Below are positions 14,192 to 20,520 of a stretch of 23,523 nucleotides of DNA, in pieces (positions within the stretch are counted from its first letter, which is position 1; every line of letters starts with the position of its first letter). Position numbers and translations under genes: made by a program. Origin of the DNA: SKKL01 sp046543225 (GTDB lineage: Bacteria > Actinomycetota > Acidimicrobiia > Acidimicrobiales > SKKL01); NCBI GenBank assembly GCA_046543225.1, contig JBKGZW010000024.1, positions 1-23,523 on the forward strand. The letters are read 5' to 3'. Below the pieces are notes generated by a model. The model had not been told where the DNA came from and did no database searches. It saw only the letters and a list, made by a program, of their open reading frames with translations.

Positions 14192-14716
14192 CTAAATGAG
14201 ATCCCCTACGGGGGGATGATGACGATGATCACGATCGTCATCTCGACCACCTCCTTCCTTTCCTTGGCTGTTGGTGGTATCCGAAGGCCCCGCTGCAACG
14301 GGGCCTTCGGCATCTTCGGGCTCGAGTGCATCTGCCCAGCGGTCTGAGAGGTAGAGCCCGCGCTTGAGCCGCACCACCTCGCCGCGGTCGGCGAGGGACC
14401 GCAGCGCGGTGCGCACAGCGCTGTAGAGATCGTTCGAGCCGTGGTCAGGAAGGGCCTGCTCGACCGCCTCGGTGAGTTCTGGGGCCTTCCAGGTGCGGTG
14501 CTCACGGTCAAGGACCTGTTTGACCACAGCGATCAGCGCAGGGCGGTCTTGCACCCTGACATCCTTGGGTTCGGTCCGCACCGCGGGGCCGCTCGAAGTG
14601 GTGATTGCGCCGAGGGCACCCAACGCGTGGTCGATGCGCTCAAGTTGACGAATGAGGTCCTCTCTCGCCGACTGGAGGTTCCTGACTGCTTGGGAGACTG
14701 GGTCGTTGGTGGACAT
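14192..14716 (-). CDS. Winged-helix protein with N-terminal coiled coil (transposon passenger)
   Basis: A 174-residue protein of unknown function. Residues 8-38 (VRNLQSAREDLIRQLERID) look like a coiled coil. Residues 57-126 form a probable winged helix-turn-helix, ending in a wing GEVVRLKRGLYLSDRW like those of small regulators and AbiEi-type antitoxins. The tail from about 133 is low complexity and acidic, then His-rich, and passes through a 12-bp hairpin and the micro-ORF, so the true C-terminus might be shorter in function. ATG at 14716 starts the conserved part; a weak TAGCAC hexamer lies seven bases upstream. It is divergent from the 52-residue gene. A regulator or antitoxin role is possible but not shown. 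Confidence 0.65.
   Translation of the reverse strand: MSTNDPVSQAVRNLQSAREDLIRQLERIDHALGALGAITTSSGPAVRTEPKDVRVQDRPALIAVVKQVLDREHRTWKAPELTEAVEQALPDHGSNDLYSAVRTALRSLADRGEVVRLKRGLYLSDRWADALEPEDAEGPVAAGPSDTTNSQGKEGGGRDDDRDHRHHPPVGDLI
14206..14241 (-). CDS. Candidate 11-residue peptide MTIVIIVIIPP
   Basis: A twelve-codon frame preceded by AAGGAGGT (14249-14256), a perfect eight-base match to the 16S anti-Shine-Dalgarno, seven bases before the ATG. It is the strongest ribosome site seen in the window. The peptide is almost wholly Ile/Val and ends Pro-Pro-stop, a sequence that slows translation termination. The stop lies in a small hairpin (14201-14217). It is nested out of frame in the 3' end of the winged-helix gene. 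It could be a leader peptide or a membrane-active micropeptide; it could also be chance. Confidence 0.4.
   Translation of the reverse strand: MTIVIIVIIPP
14281..14310 (-). terminator. Terminator-like hairpin inside the winged-helix gene tail
   Basis: A perfect 12-bp stem, CCGAAGGCCCCG / CGGGGCCTTCGG, with a six-base loop, of the form common for actinobacterial terminators. It lies inside the frame of the 174-residue protein and 40 bases before the micro-ORF start. There is no T-run beyond the stem. It could attenuate the leftward transcript. Confidence 0.5.
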
Positions 14717-14824
14717 ACCCTCAGTGCTAGCAGGCCGACCCACAACCAACACGCAATTACGGCGGTGTGATTCACAACCGACGGGTGAGTCCGCCTCCCC
14801 ACAAGGCAGGTGTACGCTGGCCGC

Positions 14825-14983
14825 ATGAGCGATCAACCAGAAGACGATCGCAGCGACGACCGGGTGAAGCTGCCGCTCGATCCCGAGGAAGCCCTACGCG
14901 CCCTGTTGGCGGTTGACCCCGATGAGGAGCCGGGCGAGGACTCGCCGGAAAACGAAGATCAGCCCGGCCAGAGGCCGGGCTGA
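14825..14983 (+). CDS. Small acidic protein, 52 residues (transposon passenger)
   Basis: The frame starts MSDQPEDDRSDDRVKLPLD, continues with a predicted helix PEEALRALLAVDPDEEPG and ends in an acidic, Pro-rich tail. Most of the chain is negatively charged and probably disordered. TACGCT (14813-14818) ends exactly six bases before the ATG, a leaderless promoter pattern also seen at other genes here, which supports the start. The stop codon lies within a strong terminator hairpin. I do not recognise the family. Its size and charge would suit a small inhibitor or antitoxin for a neighbouring protein, but nothing proves this. Confidence 0.6.
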   Translation: MSDQPEDDRSDDRVKLPLDPEEALRALLAVDPDEEPGEDSPENEDQPGQRPG

Positions 14984-14985
14984 TC
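14957..14985 (-). terminator. Terminator for convergent passenger genes
   Basis: A perfect 13-bp stem (14957-14969 with 14973-14985) and a three-base loop. On the minus strand it is followed by TTCGTTTT, so it looks like an intrinsic terminator for the DUF3800 transcript; it may also end the rightward 52-residue gene, whose stop it contains. Confidence 0.8.
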
Positions 14986-15058
14986 CAGAACACGGGCTAT
15001 AGGCCAGAGGCCCACACCCGACGAGTAAAAGATACACCAGGTGGGCACTCTAGGCAAC

Positions 15059-15808
15059 CTAGGAGTCTTCGCTGGTCGTCGATGGCTGCCACGAGCCGTG
15101 CTCATAGAGTTGCACACTGTGGCTGGCGTTCCGCCAGCCCTTGAGGCAACTCGCGGCCCCTAGCGACTGGCGAACGTACTGAGCGAGTTCGGCTTTGGGT
15201 GTGTGAGGTGAGGCGAGGCCTGCATCTGATCGAAACTCGAAGGCCACCGCCGATGTCAACAGGTCAGCAGCCTGCAGCCCATCACTCGACCGCGAGTCAA
15301 GTCGACACACCGAAACCACCGCGAGCCTGCCCAAGCGGCGATTGACGCGAGCTCGAAGATCCTCCTCGAAGAGAACGTGATCGGGAGTTGAGTAGTTGTC
15401 CGCCATGAGCGACATGAGTTCAGCCTGGCGGATCGAGGCGACCACCAGCTGTTCGGACAGCTTGGTGTAGGCGTCCCAGTGGGTCCCGAAGCGCTCGACG
15501 GGGTCTTGGCTCCTTCTGTCGGCCATGAAACAGAAGAACTCCACGTCCTTCGCTCCCACGATCACATCCACACATCGCTTGTAGACCGGCAAAGCGTCTC
15601 TGGTCAGGCTGCTGAACCTGATCTCGTTGTACCAGTGCGTCTGGTCCCGAAACTTCTGAAGCCTCCTTAGCAGCCTGGATGGCTCACTCACCTTCAGCAG
15701 GCCTATGCCAAAGATCGGGTCCTTCGCAATGGCCCCAGTTTCATCGAGGAAGGCTGCAGAGGTTGGGTGGTCTCGCCGCAACCTGACGATCCGCGACGAA
15801 CCAGGCAT
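15059..15808 (-). CDS. DUF3800 family protein (transposon passenger)
   Basis: A 249-residue protein. It has the DUF3800 signatures: an early AFLDETG with D22 and E23, and a late DSRSSDGLQAADLLTSAVAF with D171, D176 and D182; D137 (ADNYST) may also contribute. The conserved acidic residues and alternating strands suggest an RNase H-like nuclease fold (inference from the family). DUF3800 proteins are often found on phages and mobile elements; their biochemical role is not established. ATG at 15808 is supported by TAGGCT ending six bases upstream (leaderless pattern). The gene lies just inside the right terminal repeat, reads toward the transposase, and ends at the terminator at 14957-14985. Confidence 0.8.
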   Translation of the reverse strand: MPGSSRIVRLRRDHPTSAAFLDETGAIAKDPIFGIGLLKVSEPSRLLRRLQKFRDQTHWYNEIRFSSLTRDALPVYKRCVDVIVGAKDVEFFCFMADRRSQDPVERFGTHWDAYTKLSEQLVVASIRQAELMSLMADNYSTPDHVLFEEDLRARVNRRLGRLAVVSVCRLDSRSSDGLQAADLLTSAVAFEFRSDAGLASPHTPKAELAQYVRQSLGAASCLKGWRNASHSVQLYEHGSWQPSTTSEDS

Positions 15809-15814
15809 GGAGCG

Positions 15815-15820
15815 AGCCTA
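15815..15820 (-). promoter_or_regulatory. Probable -10 element of the DUF3800 gene
   Basis: TAGGCT on the minus strand with six bases to the ATG, identical in sequence and spacing to the vapB -10. The terminal repeat upstream offers GTGACA (15842-15847), but at a 21-base spacing, too long for a normal -35. Confidence 0.45.
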
Positions 15821-15835
15821 GCAGCACGCCCGCAC

Positions 15836-15860
15836 TGGGTTTGTCACGTCACACATCACC
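15836..15860 (-). repeat. Right terminal inverted repeat
   Basis: The reverse complement begins GGTGATGTGTGAC and matches the left repeat at 23 of 25 positions. The change at position 14 turns TTGACA into GTGACA. Confidence 0.95.
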
Positions 15861-15868
15861 TCAAGAGG
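15861..15868. repeat. Target-site duplication, right copy
   Basis: TCAAGAGG, identical to 12966-12973. It ends seven bases from the stop codon of the TadG-like gene, so the insertion missed the coding region. Confidence 0.95.
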
Positions 15869-15874
15869 CGTTCT

Positions 15875-16306
15875 CTAGCCGTCGTCGAGCACGGCATCGG
15901 CGCCAACGGTTGCCCGAACCGTCCTGCCGCTGCGGTCCCCGGGAAGCGCTGGGGCGATCACGTAGTCGGCGTGGGCCACCAAGGTCACCTCGACCCTGGA
16001 ACCGCCCAGGACCACGATCTCCGGTGGTTCGAGCAGCGAGTCGAGGACTCCGCGTCGATCGAGGGAGGCCTCGACCGCCTGGGTGACCCGCACCGGGTCG
16101 AGCCACAGCTCGCCATCGTGGCGCAGCCGTTCGTGGGCGAGCCCGAGGGTGGCGGCATCGTTGGCTGCTGCCCCTGCGGCAGCTGCCAGCTCGCGTTGGT
16201 CGAGGAACACCGCGGCGGCGTCGATGGCCAGCGCCCCGAGCACGAGCACGATCATGAACGCGGCGGGGAAGAGCAACAGCACCGACCCCCGATCGGGCTC
16301 AGTCAC
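15875..16306 (-). CDS. TadG-like pilus assembly protein (Rv3655c type)
   Basis: A 143-residue protein with an N-terminal signature DRGSVLLLFPAAFMIVLVLG and a single membrane helix (about 7-32), followed by a region QRELAAAAGAAANDAATLGL typical of Tad/TadG-like N-termini. The rest should lie outside the membrane. Such minor pseudopilins are part of Tad/Flp pilus clusters. The GTG at 16306 overlaps the stop of the upstream TadE-like gene by eight bases; longer forms of this frame overlap that gene fully and were not used. The transposon lies 14 bases past its stop. It was probably followed directly by the pseudokinase gene before the insertion. Confidence 0.78.
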   Translation of the reverse strand: MTEPDRGSVLLLFPAAFMIVLVLGALAIDAAAVFLDQRELAAAAGAAANDAATLGLAHERLRHDGELWLDPVRVTQAVEASLDRRGVLDSLLEPPEIVVLGGSRVEVTLVAHADYVIAPALPGDRSGRTVRATVGADAVLDDG

Positions 16307-16769
16307 ATCGCACCTCTCCGTCGAGGCCGGACCGGTAGGGATCGACCACCTCGGAGTGGCTCGCGCGGACATCGAAGGTCCGTCCGAAGCCCCCGATGAA
16401 GGGAAGGTTGATGCTCGACACCGCCAGCGCGGCCTCCGCGTCGATCCGTGCACACCGAACGAAGCCCCGGGGGTTCTCGATCCGCAGCATGAGACCGGCG
16501 GGATCGTGGCCATGGCCTCTGATCGACTCGCGAGCGGCACGGGCGGCGGCCCGCTCCGCGGCGATGGCGTCGTCGGCTTCGACGAAGGCCCTGGCCGTCT
16601 CCCTCGCCGTCGCGGTCACCGCCAGCTTGGCGTCCACCACGGCCCAGGCGTTGGCCAGGAGCAGGGCTCCGGCAACGAAGACCAAGAAGCCGAACGGGAG
16701 GACCTCGATGCCTGCGACCTGACCAGCGTCGTCGAAGCTGAGTGCCTGTCGCCGACGTCGGAGCTTCAC
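16299..16769 (-). CDS. TadE-like pseudopilin (second)
   Basis: A 156-residue protein. A short basic N-terminus (KLRRRRQ) is followed by GQVAGIEVLPFGFLVFVAG and a membrane helix (about 22-46), then a soluble region rich in Ala and Arg (KLAVTATARETARAFVEADD). This is the usual TadE-like layout. GTG at 16769 overlaps the stop of the preceding gene (GTGA), and its own stop overlaps the TadG-like start. TadE-type pseudopilins are processed by the prepilin peptidase and are needed for Flp pilus assembly; no peptidase gene is in this window. Confidence 0.75.
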   Translation of the reverse strand: MKLRRRRQALSFDDAGQVAGIEVLPFGFLVFVAGALLLANAWAVVDAKLAVTATARETARAFVEADDAIAAERAAARAARESIRGHGHDPAGLMLRIENPRGFVRCARIDAEAALAVSSINLPFIGGFGRTFDVRASHSEVVDPYRSGLDGEVRCD

Positions 16770-17182
16770 CGGGTTCGCTCCACTCGCACATCGACCGTGC
16801 GCTCGAACCGGTTGAGTCCGAAGACCGAGGCCACGTGGTCCATGGCGAGGCTCGGGTGCTCAGCGGTGACGGTGAGCCTGACCCGATCGGGATCGACCTG
16901 CCAGTCGAAGTCGACCCGTTCGTGGTAGCCGCCCAACACGGTTCGGGCGTGAGCCTCGCCCTGTTCGATGGCGGCGGAGACCGCGACCGGGTCTCGATGG
17001 TCGACCGAGCCCGAGGCAGCGAGGTGGGCGGCGTCGTGGGCAGCGGCGGTGAGGGCCGAGTTGGCGTACAGGTTGAACAGGAGCTGCACGGCGAAGGTCA
17101 ACAAGGTCAAGAACACCAAGAGCCCGCCGATGGCGCCGATCATGCCGGCACCGCGGTCGCACCCCGGAAGGGTGGCGGTCAT
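16766..17182 (-). CDS. TadE-like pseudopilin (first)
   Basis: A 138-residue protein with DRGAGMIGAIGG before a single hydrophobic segment LLVFLTLLTFAVQLLFNLYA (about 21-40), then ANSALTAAAHDAAHLAASG, a pattern typical of TadE-like proteins. The remainder is a small extracytoplasmic domain. ATG at 17182 overlaps the pilin stop (ATGA). The frame is open further upstream, but that part runs through the pilin gene. Together with the next two genes it forms a set of minor pilus components. Confidence 0.78.
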   Translation of the reverse strand: MTATLPGCDRGAGMIGAIGGLLVFLTLLTFAVQLLFNLYANSALTAAAHDAAHLAASGSVDHRDPVAVSAAIEQGEAHARTVLGGYHERVDFDWQVDPDRVRLTVTAEHPSLAMDHVASVFGLNRFERTVDVRVERTR

Positions 17183-17397
17183 CGTCCGATCGTGTCGACC
17201 TGATCTCCGATGTTGGTCTCGGCATCGCCCCAGATCGCGTTGAAGCCGACCCACATGGCTGCTCCGAGAAACGCCATGACCAGTACGGCGATCGCGGCCG
17301 AGATCACCCCTTCGCCCCGGTCGTCGAAGGGCAGCCGGATCGCACTGGCTCGAAGTGCGGCGAGCACGAGGTTGGTGGTGAGAAGGATGAGGGACAT
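17179..17397 (-). CDS. Small pilin-like protein, likely Flp subunit
   Basis: A 72-residue protein at the place where actinobacterial Tad clusters carry the Flp or DUF4244-like pilin. It has an N-terminal leader with a hydrophobic run (SLILLTTNLVLAALRASA), then FDDRGEG and a second hydrophobic helix VISAAIAVLVMAFLGAAMWV, ending in a short acidic tail. The expected type IVb pilin motif with Glu at position +5 after the cleaved Gly is not obvious, so cleavage and assembly are uncertain. ATG at 17397 was chosen over TTG at 17403. It could also be a small membrane accessory protein. Confidence 0.65.
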   Translation of the reverse strand: MSLILLTTNLVLAALRASAIRLPFDDRGEGVISAAIAVLVMAFLGAAMWVGFNAIWGDAETNIGDQVDTIGR

Positions 17398-17420
17398 GGG
17401 CAACTCGCTTTCGGTGTGGA

Positions 17421-18329
17421 TCAGGGGTTGGTGAAGAGGCGCATGGCCTCGAGGAAGGGGACGACGAGGAACAACGTTCCGGGCAGCAGCGCGGCGACGG
17501 TGACCGGGATCCAGACGAGCTGAGCCCGGCGTTCGATGGTCTCGATCAGGTCGCGCTGTGCATCGCGGCGCACGGCGCGGGCCTCCTCGGAGATGAGCCG
17601 CCCGAGGTCGCCGGCCTCATGGTTGAGCGCGAGCACCGAGACGAGCCGGTCGACCGCATCGACCTGGACCAGTTGGGCCCACTCGCGCAGGGCGTCGACC
17701 TCGCTCGTTCCGTGGCGGACGCGGGCACAGACACGACGCAGGTCGTGGCCGCACGCACCGGTCCCGCGTTCGGCGAGTCGGCTCAGTGCTGCTCCGAGGG
17801 AGAAGCCGGCGGAGAGCAGCATCCCCAGTTGCTCGGCCACCACCGGCAGCTCGAGAAAGACCCGTCGCTTCCAGCGGTTGGACGCGGTGGTGAGCTGTTG
17901 CTCGGGGACCAGGAAGGCGAGAACCGGTGCTCCGACCACGAGGAGGACGCCCACCGGTGCCGGTGCGCCCGACAGGATCGTGACGGCGGTCCCCGCCGTT
18001 GCGGCGATGACCGCGTAGCCGAGTTGGCGGACCCGGAACGTGGTGGGATCGAGCGGGGAGTGGATGCGGGCCAGCCGGGTCGTGACGTCGTCGTCGATGC
18101 GCAAGGCGGCCGAGCCGGCGTGGCCGATCGAGGCGGCGAGGGGTCCGATGACCTCGGCGAACGATCCCGCCGAGAGACCGTGGTGGCGGCGGGTGGTGGA
18201 GGCAGCCGGCGAGTAGGGGCGCAAGCGGTCGGTGAGCGCGAGGCGCCGGAACCATCGCAACTCGGCGAGCAGGAGGGTGGCACCGACGGCACCGGTGCAG
18301 GCGACGGCGAGAAGCAGGCGGTCGATCAC
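17421..18329 (-). CDS. tadC: TadC-like type II secretion F domain protein
   Basis: A 302-residue inner-membrane protein. Hydrophobic segments lie near the N-terminus (LLLAVACTGAVGATLLLAEL), in the middle (GVLLVVGAPVLAFLVPE) and at the C-terminus (VWIPVTVAALLPGTLFLVV). The GspF-like core between them includes ELPVVAEQLGMLLSAGFSL and HEAGDLGRLISEEARAVRRD, typical of T2SSF domains. TadB and TadC form the membrane platform that the TadA ATPase drives. GTG at 18329 overlaps the tadB stop (GTGA). The pilin-like gene follows after 23 bases, the largest gap inside the cluster apart from the transposon. Confidence 0.88.
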   Translation of the reverse strand: MIDRLLLAVACTGAVGATLLLAELRWFRRLALTDRLRPYSPAASTTRRHHGLSAGSFAEVIGPLAASIGHAGSAALRIDDDVTTRLARIHSPLDPTTFRVRQLGYAVIAATAGTAVTILSGAPAPVGVLLVVGAPVLAFLVPEQQLTTASNRWKRRVFLELPVVAEQLGMLLSAGFSLGAALSRLAERGTGACGHDLRRVCARVRHGTSEVDALREWAQLVQVDAVDRLVSVLALNHEAGDLGRLISEEARAVRRDAQRDLIETIERRAQLVWIPVTVAALLPGTLFLVVPFLEAMRLFTNP

Positions 18330-19207
18330 GACAAGACCCGTTCGGTCTCGGGCAGTCGCATGATCTGGCCGGCCCAGGCCCAACAGATCGCGACCAGTCC
18401 GATCGCGACGAGCACCACCACCTGGCCGTGGACCGTTCCGTACGCGGCGCGACCTTCGCCGATCTGCAGTCCCACCACGGCCATGCCGATCGGAACCAGG
18501 ATGACGAAGCGTCGGGCCAGGCGAGCTCCCGCCTGCTTGGCCCGGGCGTCCTTGCGGCCCTGCACGTCCTGGATCCGGTCCTCAGCGAGCGCGGTGAGGC
18601 GACGCCCCAGGTCGGCGCCACCCAGTTGATGGGCCACGAGGAGGGTCTCGCAGGTGACGTCGGCCGTCGGGTCGGCGAGCTGGTCCTTCAGGACCGCGAT
18701 GGTTCGTTCGAAGTCGGTCGTGAGCAGCCACTCCCTGTGCGCCTCGTCGAAGGCTGGACGCAGCTCGTGTGGTCCGCGGGCCCCGACCTCGAACAGCGCT
18801 TGGGGGATCGATCGACCGAGCGCTCCCGTGCGGAGACGGATCTCCTCGATCATCCGGGGCCACGCCTCCTGTGAGCGGGCGCGGCGTTGCGCTCGCCGGA
18901 ACCGGTACGAGGCGACGGGCGCCGAGCCGCCGAAGACGGCGAGCGCGAGCGCCGGGAGGAGCCCGCCGAACAGCGCAGCGCCCACCAGGCCGCTCACGAG
19001 GGCGAGGATGGTGACCACGCCGACGAACTCACCGGTACCGACATCGCCGAGCCCGGCCTGGGTCATCCAGTCGCGAATCCGGGGGCGGCGGAACCTTCTG
19101 CTGCTGACCTTGGGTCCGAGTCCGATACCACGCCATCGGAAGGCGAAGGCGGTGTAGAGGAGGAAGGTTCCGTAGGCGGCTGCGGTCGCGACGAGGAGCT
19201 CGATCAT
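18326..19207 (-). CDS. tadB: TadB-like type II secretion F domain protein
   Basis: A 293-residue membrane protein with N-terminal helices (IELLVATAAAYGTFLLYTAF and a paired set around FVGVVTILALVSGLVGAAL). A T2SSF core follows (EAWPRMIEEIRLRTGALG and HQLGGADLGRRLTALAEDR), then C-terminal helices (FVILVPIGMAVVGL and VVVLVAIGLVAICWAW). It forms the membrane platform with TadC. ATG at 19207 overlaps the tadA stop (ATGA); the longer frame upstream runs into tadA and is not used. Confidence 0.88.
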   Translation of the reverse strand: MIELLVATAAAYGTFLLYTAFAFRWRGIGLGPKVSSRRFRRPRIRDWMTQAGLGDVGTGEFVGVVTILALVSGLVGAALFGGLLPALALAVFGGSAPVASYRFRRAQRRARSQEAWPRMIEEIRLRTGALGRSIPQALFEVGARGPHELRPAFDEAHREWLLTTDFERTIAVLKDQLADPTADVTCETLLVAHQLGGADLGRRLTALAEDRIQDVQGRKDARAKQAGARLARRFVILVPIGMAVVGLQIGEGRAAYGTVHGQVVVLVAIGLVAICWAWAGQIMRLPETERVLS

Positions 19208-20520
19208 CGCGCCTCCCGATCGGGATCGAGGTGGCCCACGAGGTCGATGCCGGCGTCGGCGAACTGATGGCGCAATCGGACCGGGACGTTCCCCGTCCAC
19301 CGGAGGTTGTCAGCTGAGTGGTCGCGAGCGAAGACCTCGGTGGTGGTGAACTGACCGAGATCGGCCTGGCCGGTGAGGTCCTCGACGGCCAGCACCGACG
19401 TCACGACGGGTCCACCGGGGCGGCGGGCCGAATGGACCACCACGTCGACCGCTTCGGTCACCAGCGACGTGAGCGCGCCGACCGAGAGATCGTGTCCCGT
19501 GCCCGAGAGCTGGGCGACGAAGCGGAGACGGGACAGCGCCTGCCGGGCAGATCCGGCATGAATCGTGGTGTAGCCCTTGACCCCTGAGGAGAGGGTCAGC
19601 AGAAGCGGCAGCGCTTCTCGGTCGCGAACCTCGCCCACGATCGCCACGTCGGGCGCCATCCGGAGGAACCCGGCCACGAGCCGACGCAGGTCGACCTCTG
19701 GCCGGTCGGCGCGAGCCGGTCGGGTCTGCATGCTGGCGACGTTCGCCACGGGGACGTCGGCCTCGAAGACCTCCTCGGCGATCACGACACGCAACGACGG
19801 GTCGAGCTCGGCCGCGCAGCAGGACAACAGCGTGGTCTTCCCCGCGCCAGGTGCGCCGGCGAAGACGATCGACAGGCGTGCCTGCACGCACGCGGCGAGG
19901 AACCTGGCCGTCGGTGCATCGAGGGTCCCCCGCTCCACCAGTTCGCTCAGGTCGGCGAAGGGCACCCCGGTGAACTTGCGAATGTTGACCATCACGTGTC
20001 CACCCCGGCTCACATCGCCATGGACGATGTGGAGTCGGGCACCGTCGTCGAGCTGGGCGTCCTGGAGGCCCTCGGTGGGGTCGAGCTTGCGGTGAGCGGC
20101 CGCTGATCGGTCGAGGATCTTGGTCAGGACGCGCACGACGTGCTCGTCGTCGTGGAAGACCTCGCCGTGATAGCCCGAGTGACCCTGGTGCCGCTTCACG
20201 AACACCGCATCGGGTGCGTTGATCATGATCTCCCACACGTCGTCGTCGGCGAGAAGGGGCGAGAGGGGACCGAACCCGGCCACGTTGCGCAGGGCGCGTT
20301 CGGCGACCTGTTCGGGGTCGGGAAGCGGATGGGACCGTCGACCGCGACGATGGTCCTCGTCCCACTGGCGGATCTCGTCGTCGATCAGCTGGCGAAGGGC
20401 CGATTCGGTGTCGCCGTGGTCCAGCTCGATGGAGAGCTCCTTGGCGCGCTCGGTGACGCGTCGCTCGATCTCGACGAGCGGGTTGAACGCGGAGTCATCG
20501 ACGGAATGGACCTGGGTCAT
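19204..20520 (-). CDS. cpaF: Tad pilus assembly ATPase TadA/CpaF
   Basis: A 438-residue secretion ATPase. An N-terminal domain (about 70-200) includes GFGPLSPLLADDDVWEIMIN, typical of CpaF. The RecA-like core has Walker A GAPGAGKTT (222-230), an acidic box RVVIAEEVFEADV (244-256), Walker B around MAPDVAIVGEVRDREAL (288-304, E297) and the His box GYTTIHAGSARQALSRL (316-332). All key residues are intact. The enzyme hydrolyses ATP at the cytoplasmic face to power pilus polymerisation through TadBC. ATG at 20520 overlaps the cpaE stop; the open frame reaching upstream is antisense-like noise over cpaE. Confidence 0.95.
   Translation of the reverse strand: MTQVHSVDDSAFNPLVEIERRVTERAKELSIELDHGDTESALRQLIDDEIRQWDEDHRRGRRSHPLPDPEQVAERALRNVAGFGPLSPLLADDDVWEIMINAPDAVFVKRHQGHSGYHGEVFHDDEHVVRVLTKILDRSAAAHRKLDPTEGLQDAQLDDGARLHIVHGDVSRGGHVMVNIRKFTGVPFADLSELVERGTLDAPTARFLAACVQARLSIVFAGAPGAGKTTLLSCCAAELDPSLRVVIAEEVFEADVPVANVASMQTRPARADRPEVDLRRLVAGFLRMAPDVAIVGEVRDREALPLLLTLSSGVKGYTTIHAGSARQALSRLRFVAQLSGTGHDLSVGALTSLVTEAVDVVVHSARRPGGPVVTSVLAVEDLTGQADLGQFTTTEVFARDHSADNLRWTGNVPVRLRHQFADAGIDLVGHLDPDREAR

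Larger units (their letters stand above)
12974..15860 (+). mobile_element. IS1595-family transposon with passenger genes (2887 bp)
   Basis: The element is bounded by 25-bp terminal inverted repeats starting GGTG (12974-12998 and 15836-15860, differing at positions 5 and 14) and by a perfect 8-bp direct duplication TCAAGAGG on both sides. It encodes a DDE transposase of the IS1595/ISXO2 type. Downstream of the transposase it carries about 1.8 kb of passenger DNA: a tRNA-like gene, a winged-helix protein with an overlapping micro-ORF, a 52-residue acidic protein and a DUF3800 protein. It landed in a gap of about 45 bases between the TadG-like gene and the pseudokinase gene. The well-matched ends and the intact transposase suggest a recent, possibly still mobile copy (inference). 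Confidence 0.95.

Noticed and set aside
12974..15860. Composite transposon made of two IS copies
   Set aside because: Only one transposase and one pair of terminal repeats are present, so it is a single unit with cargo.
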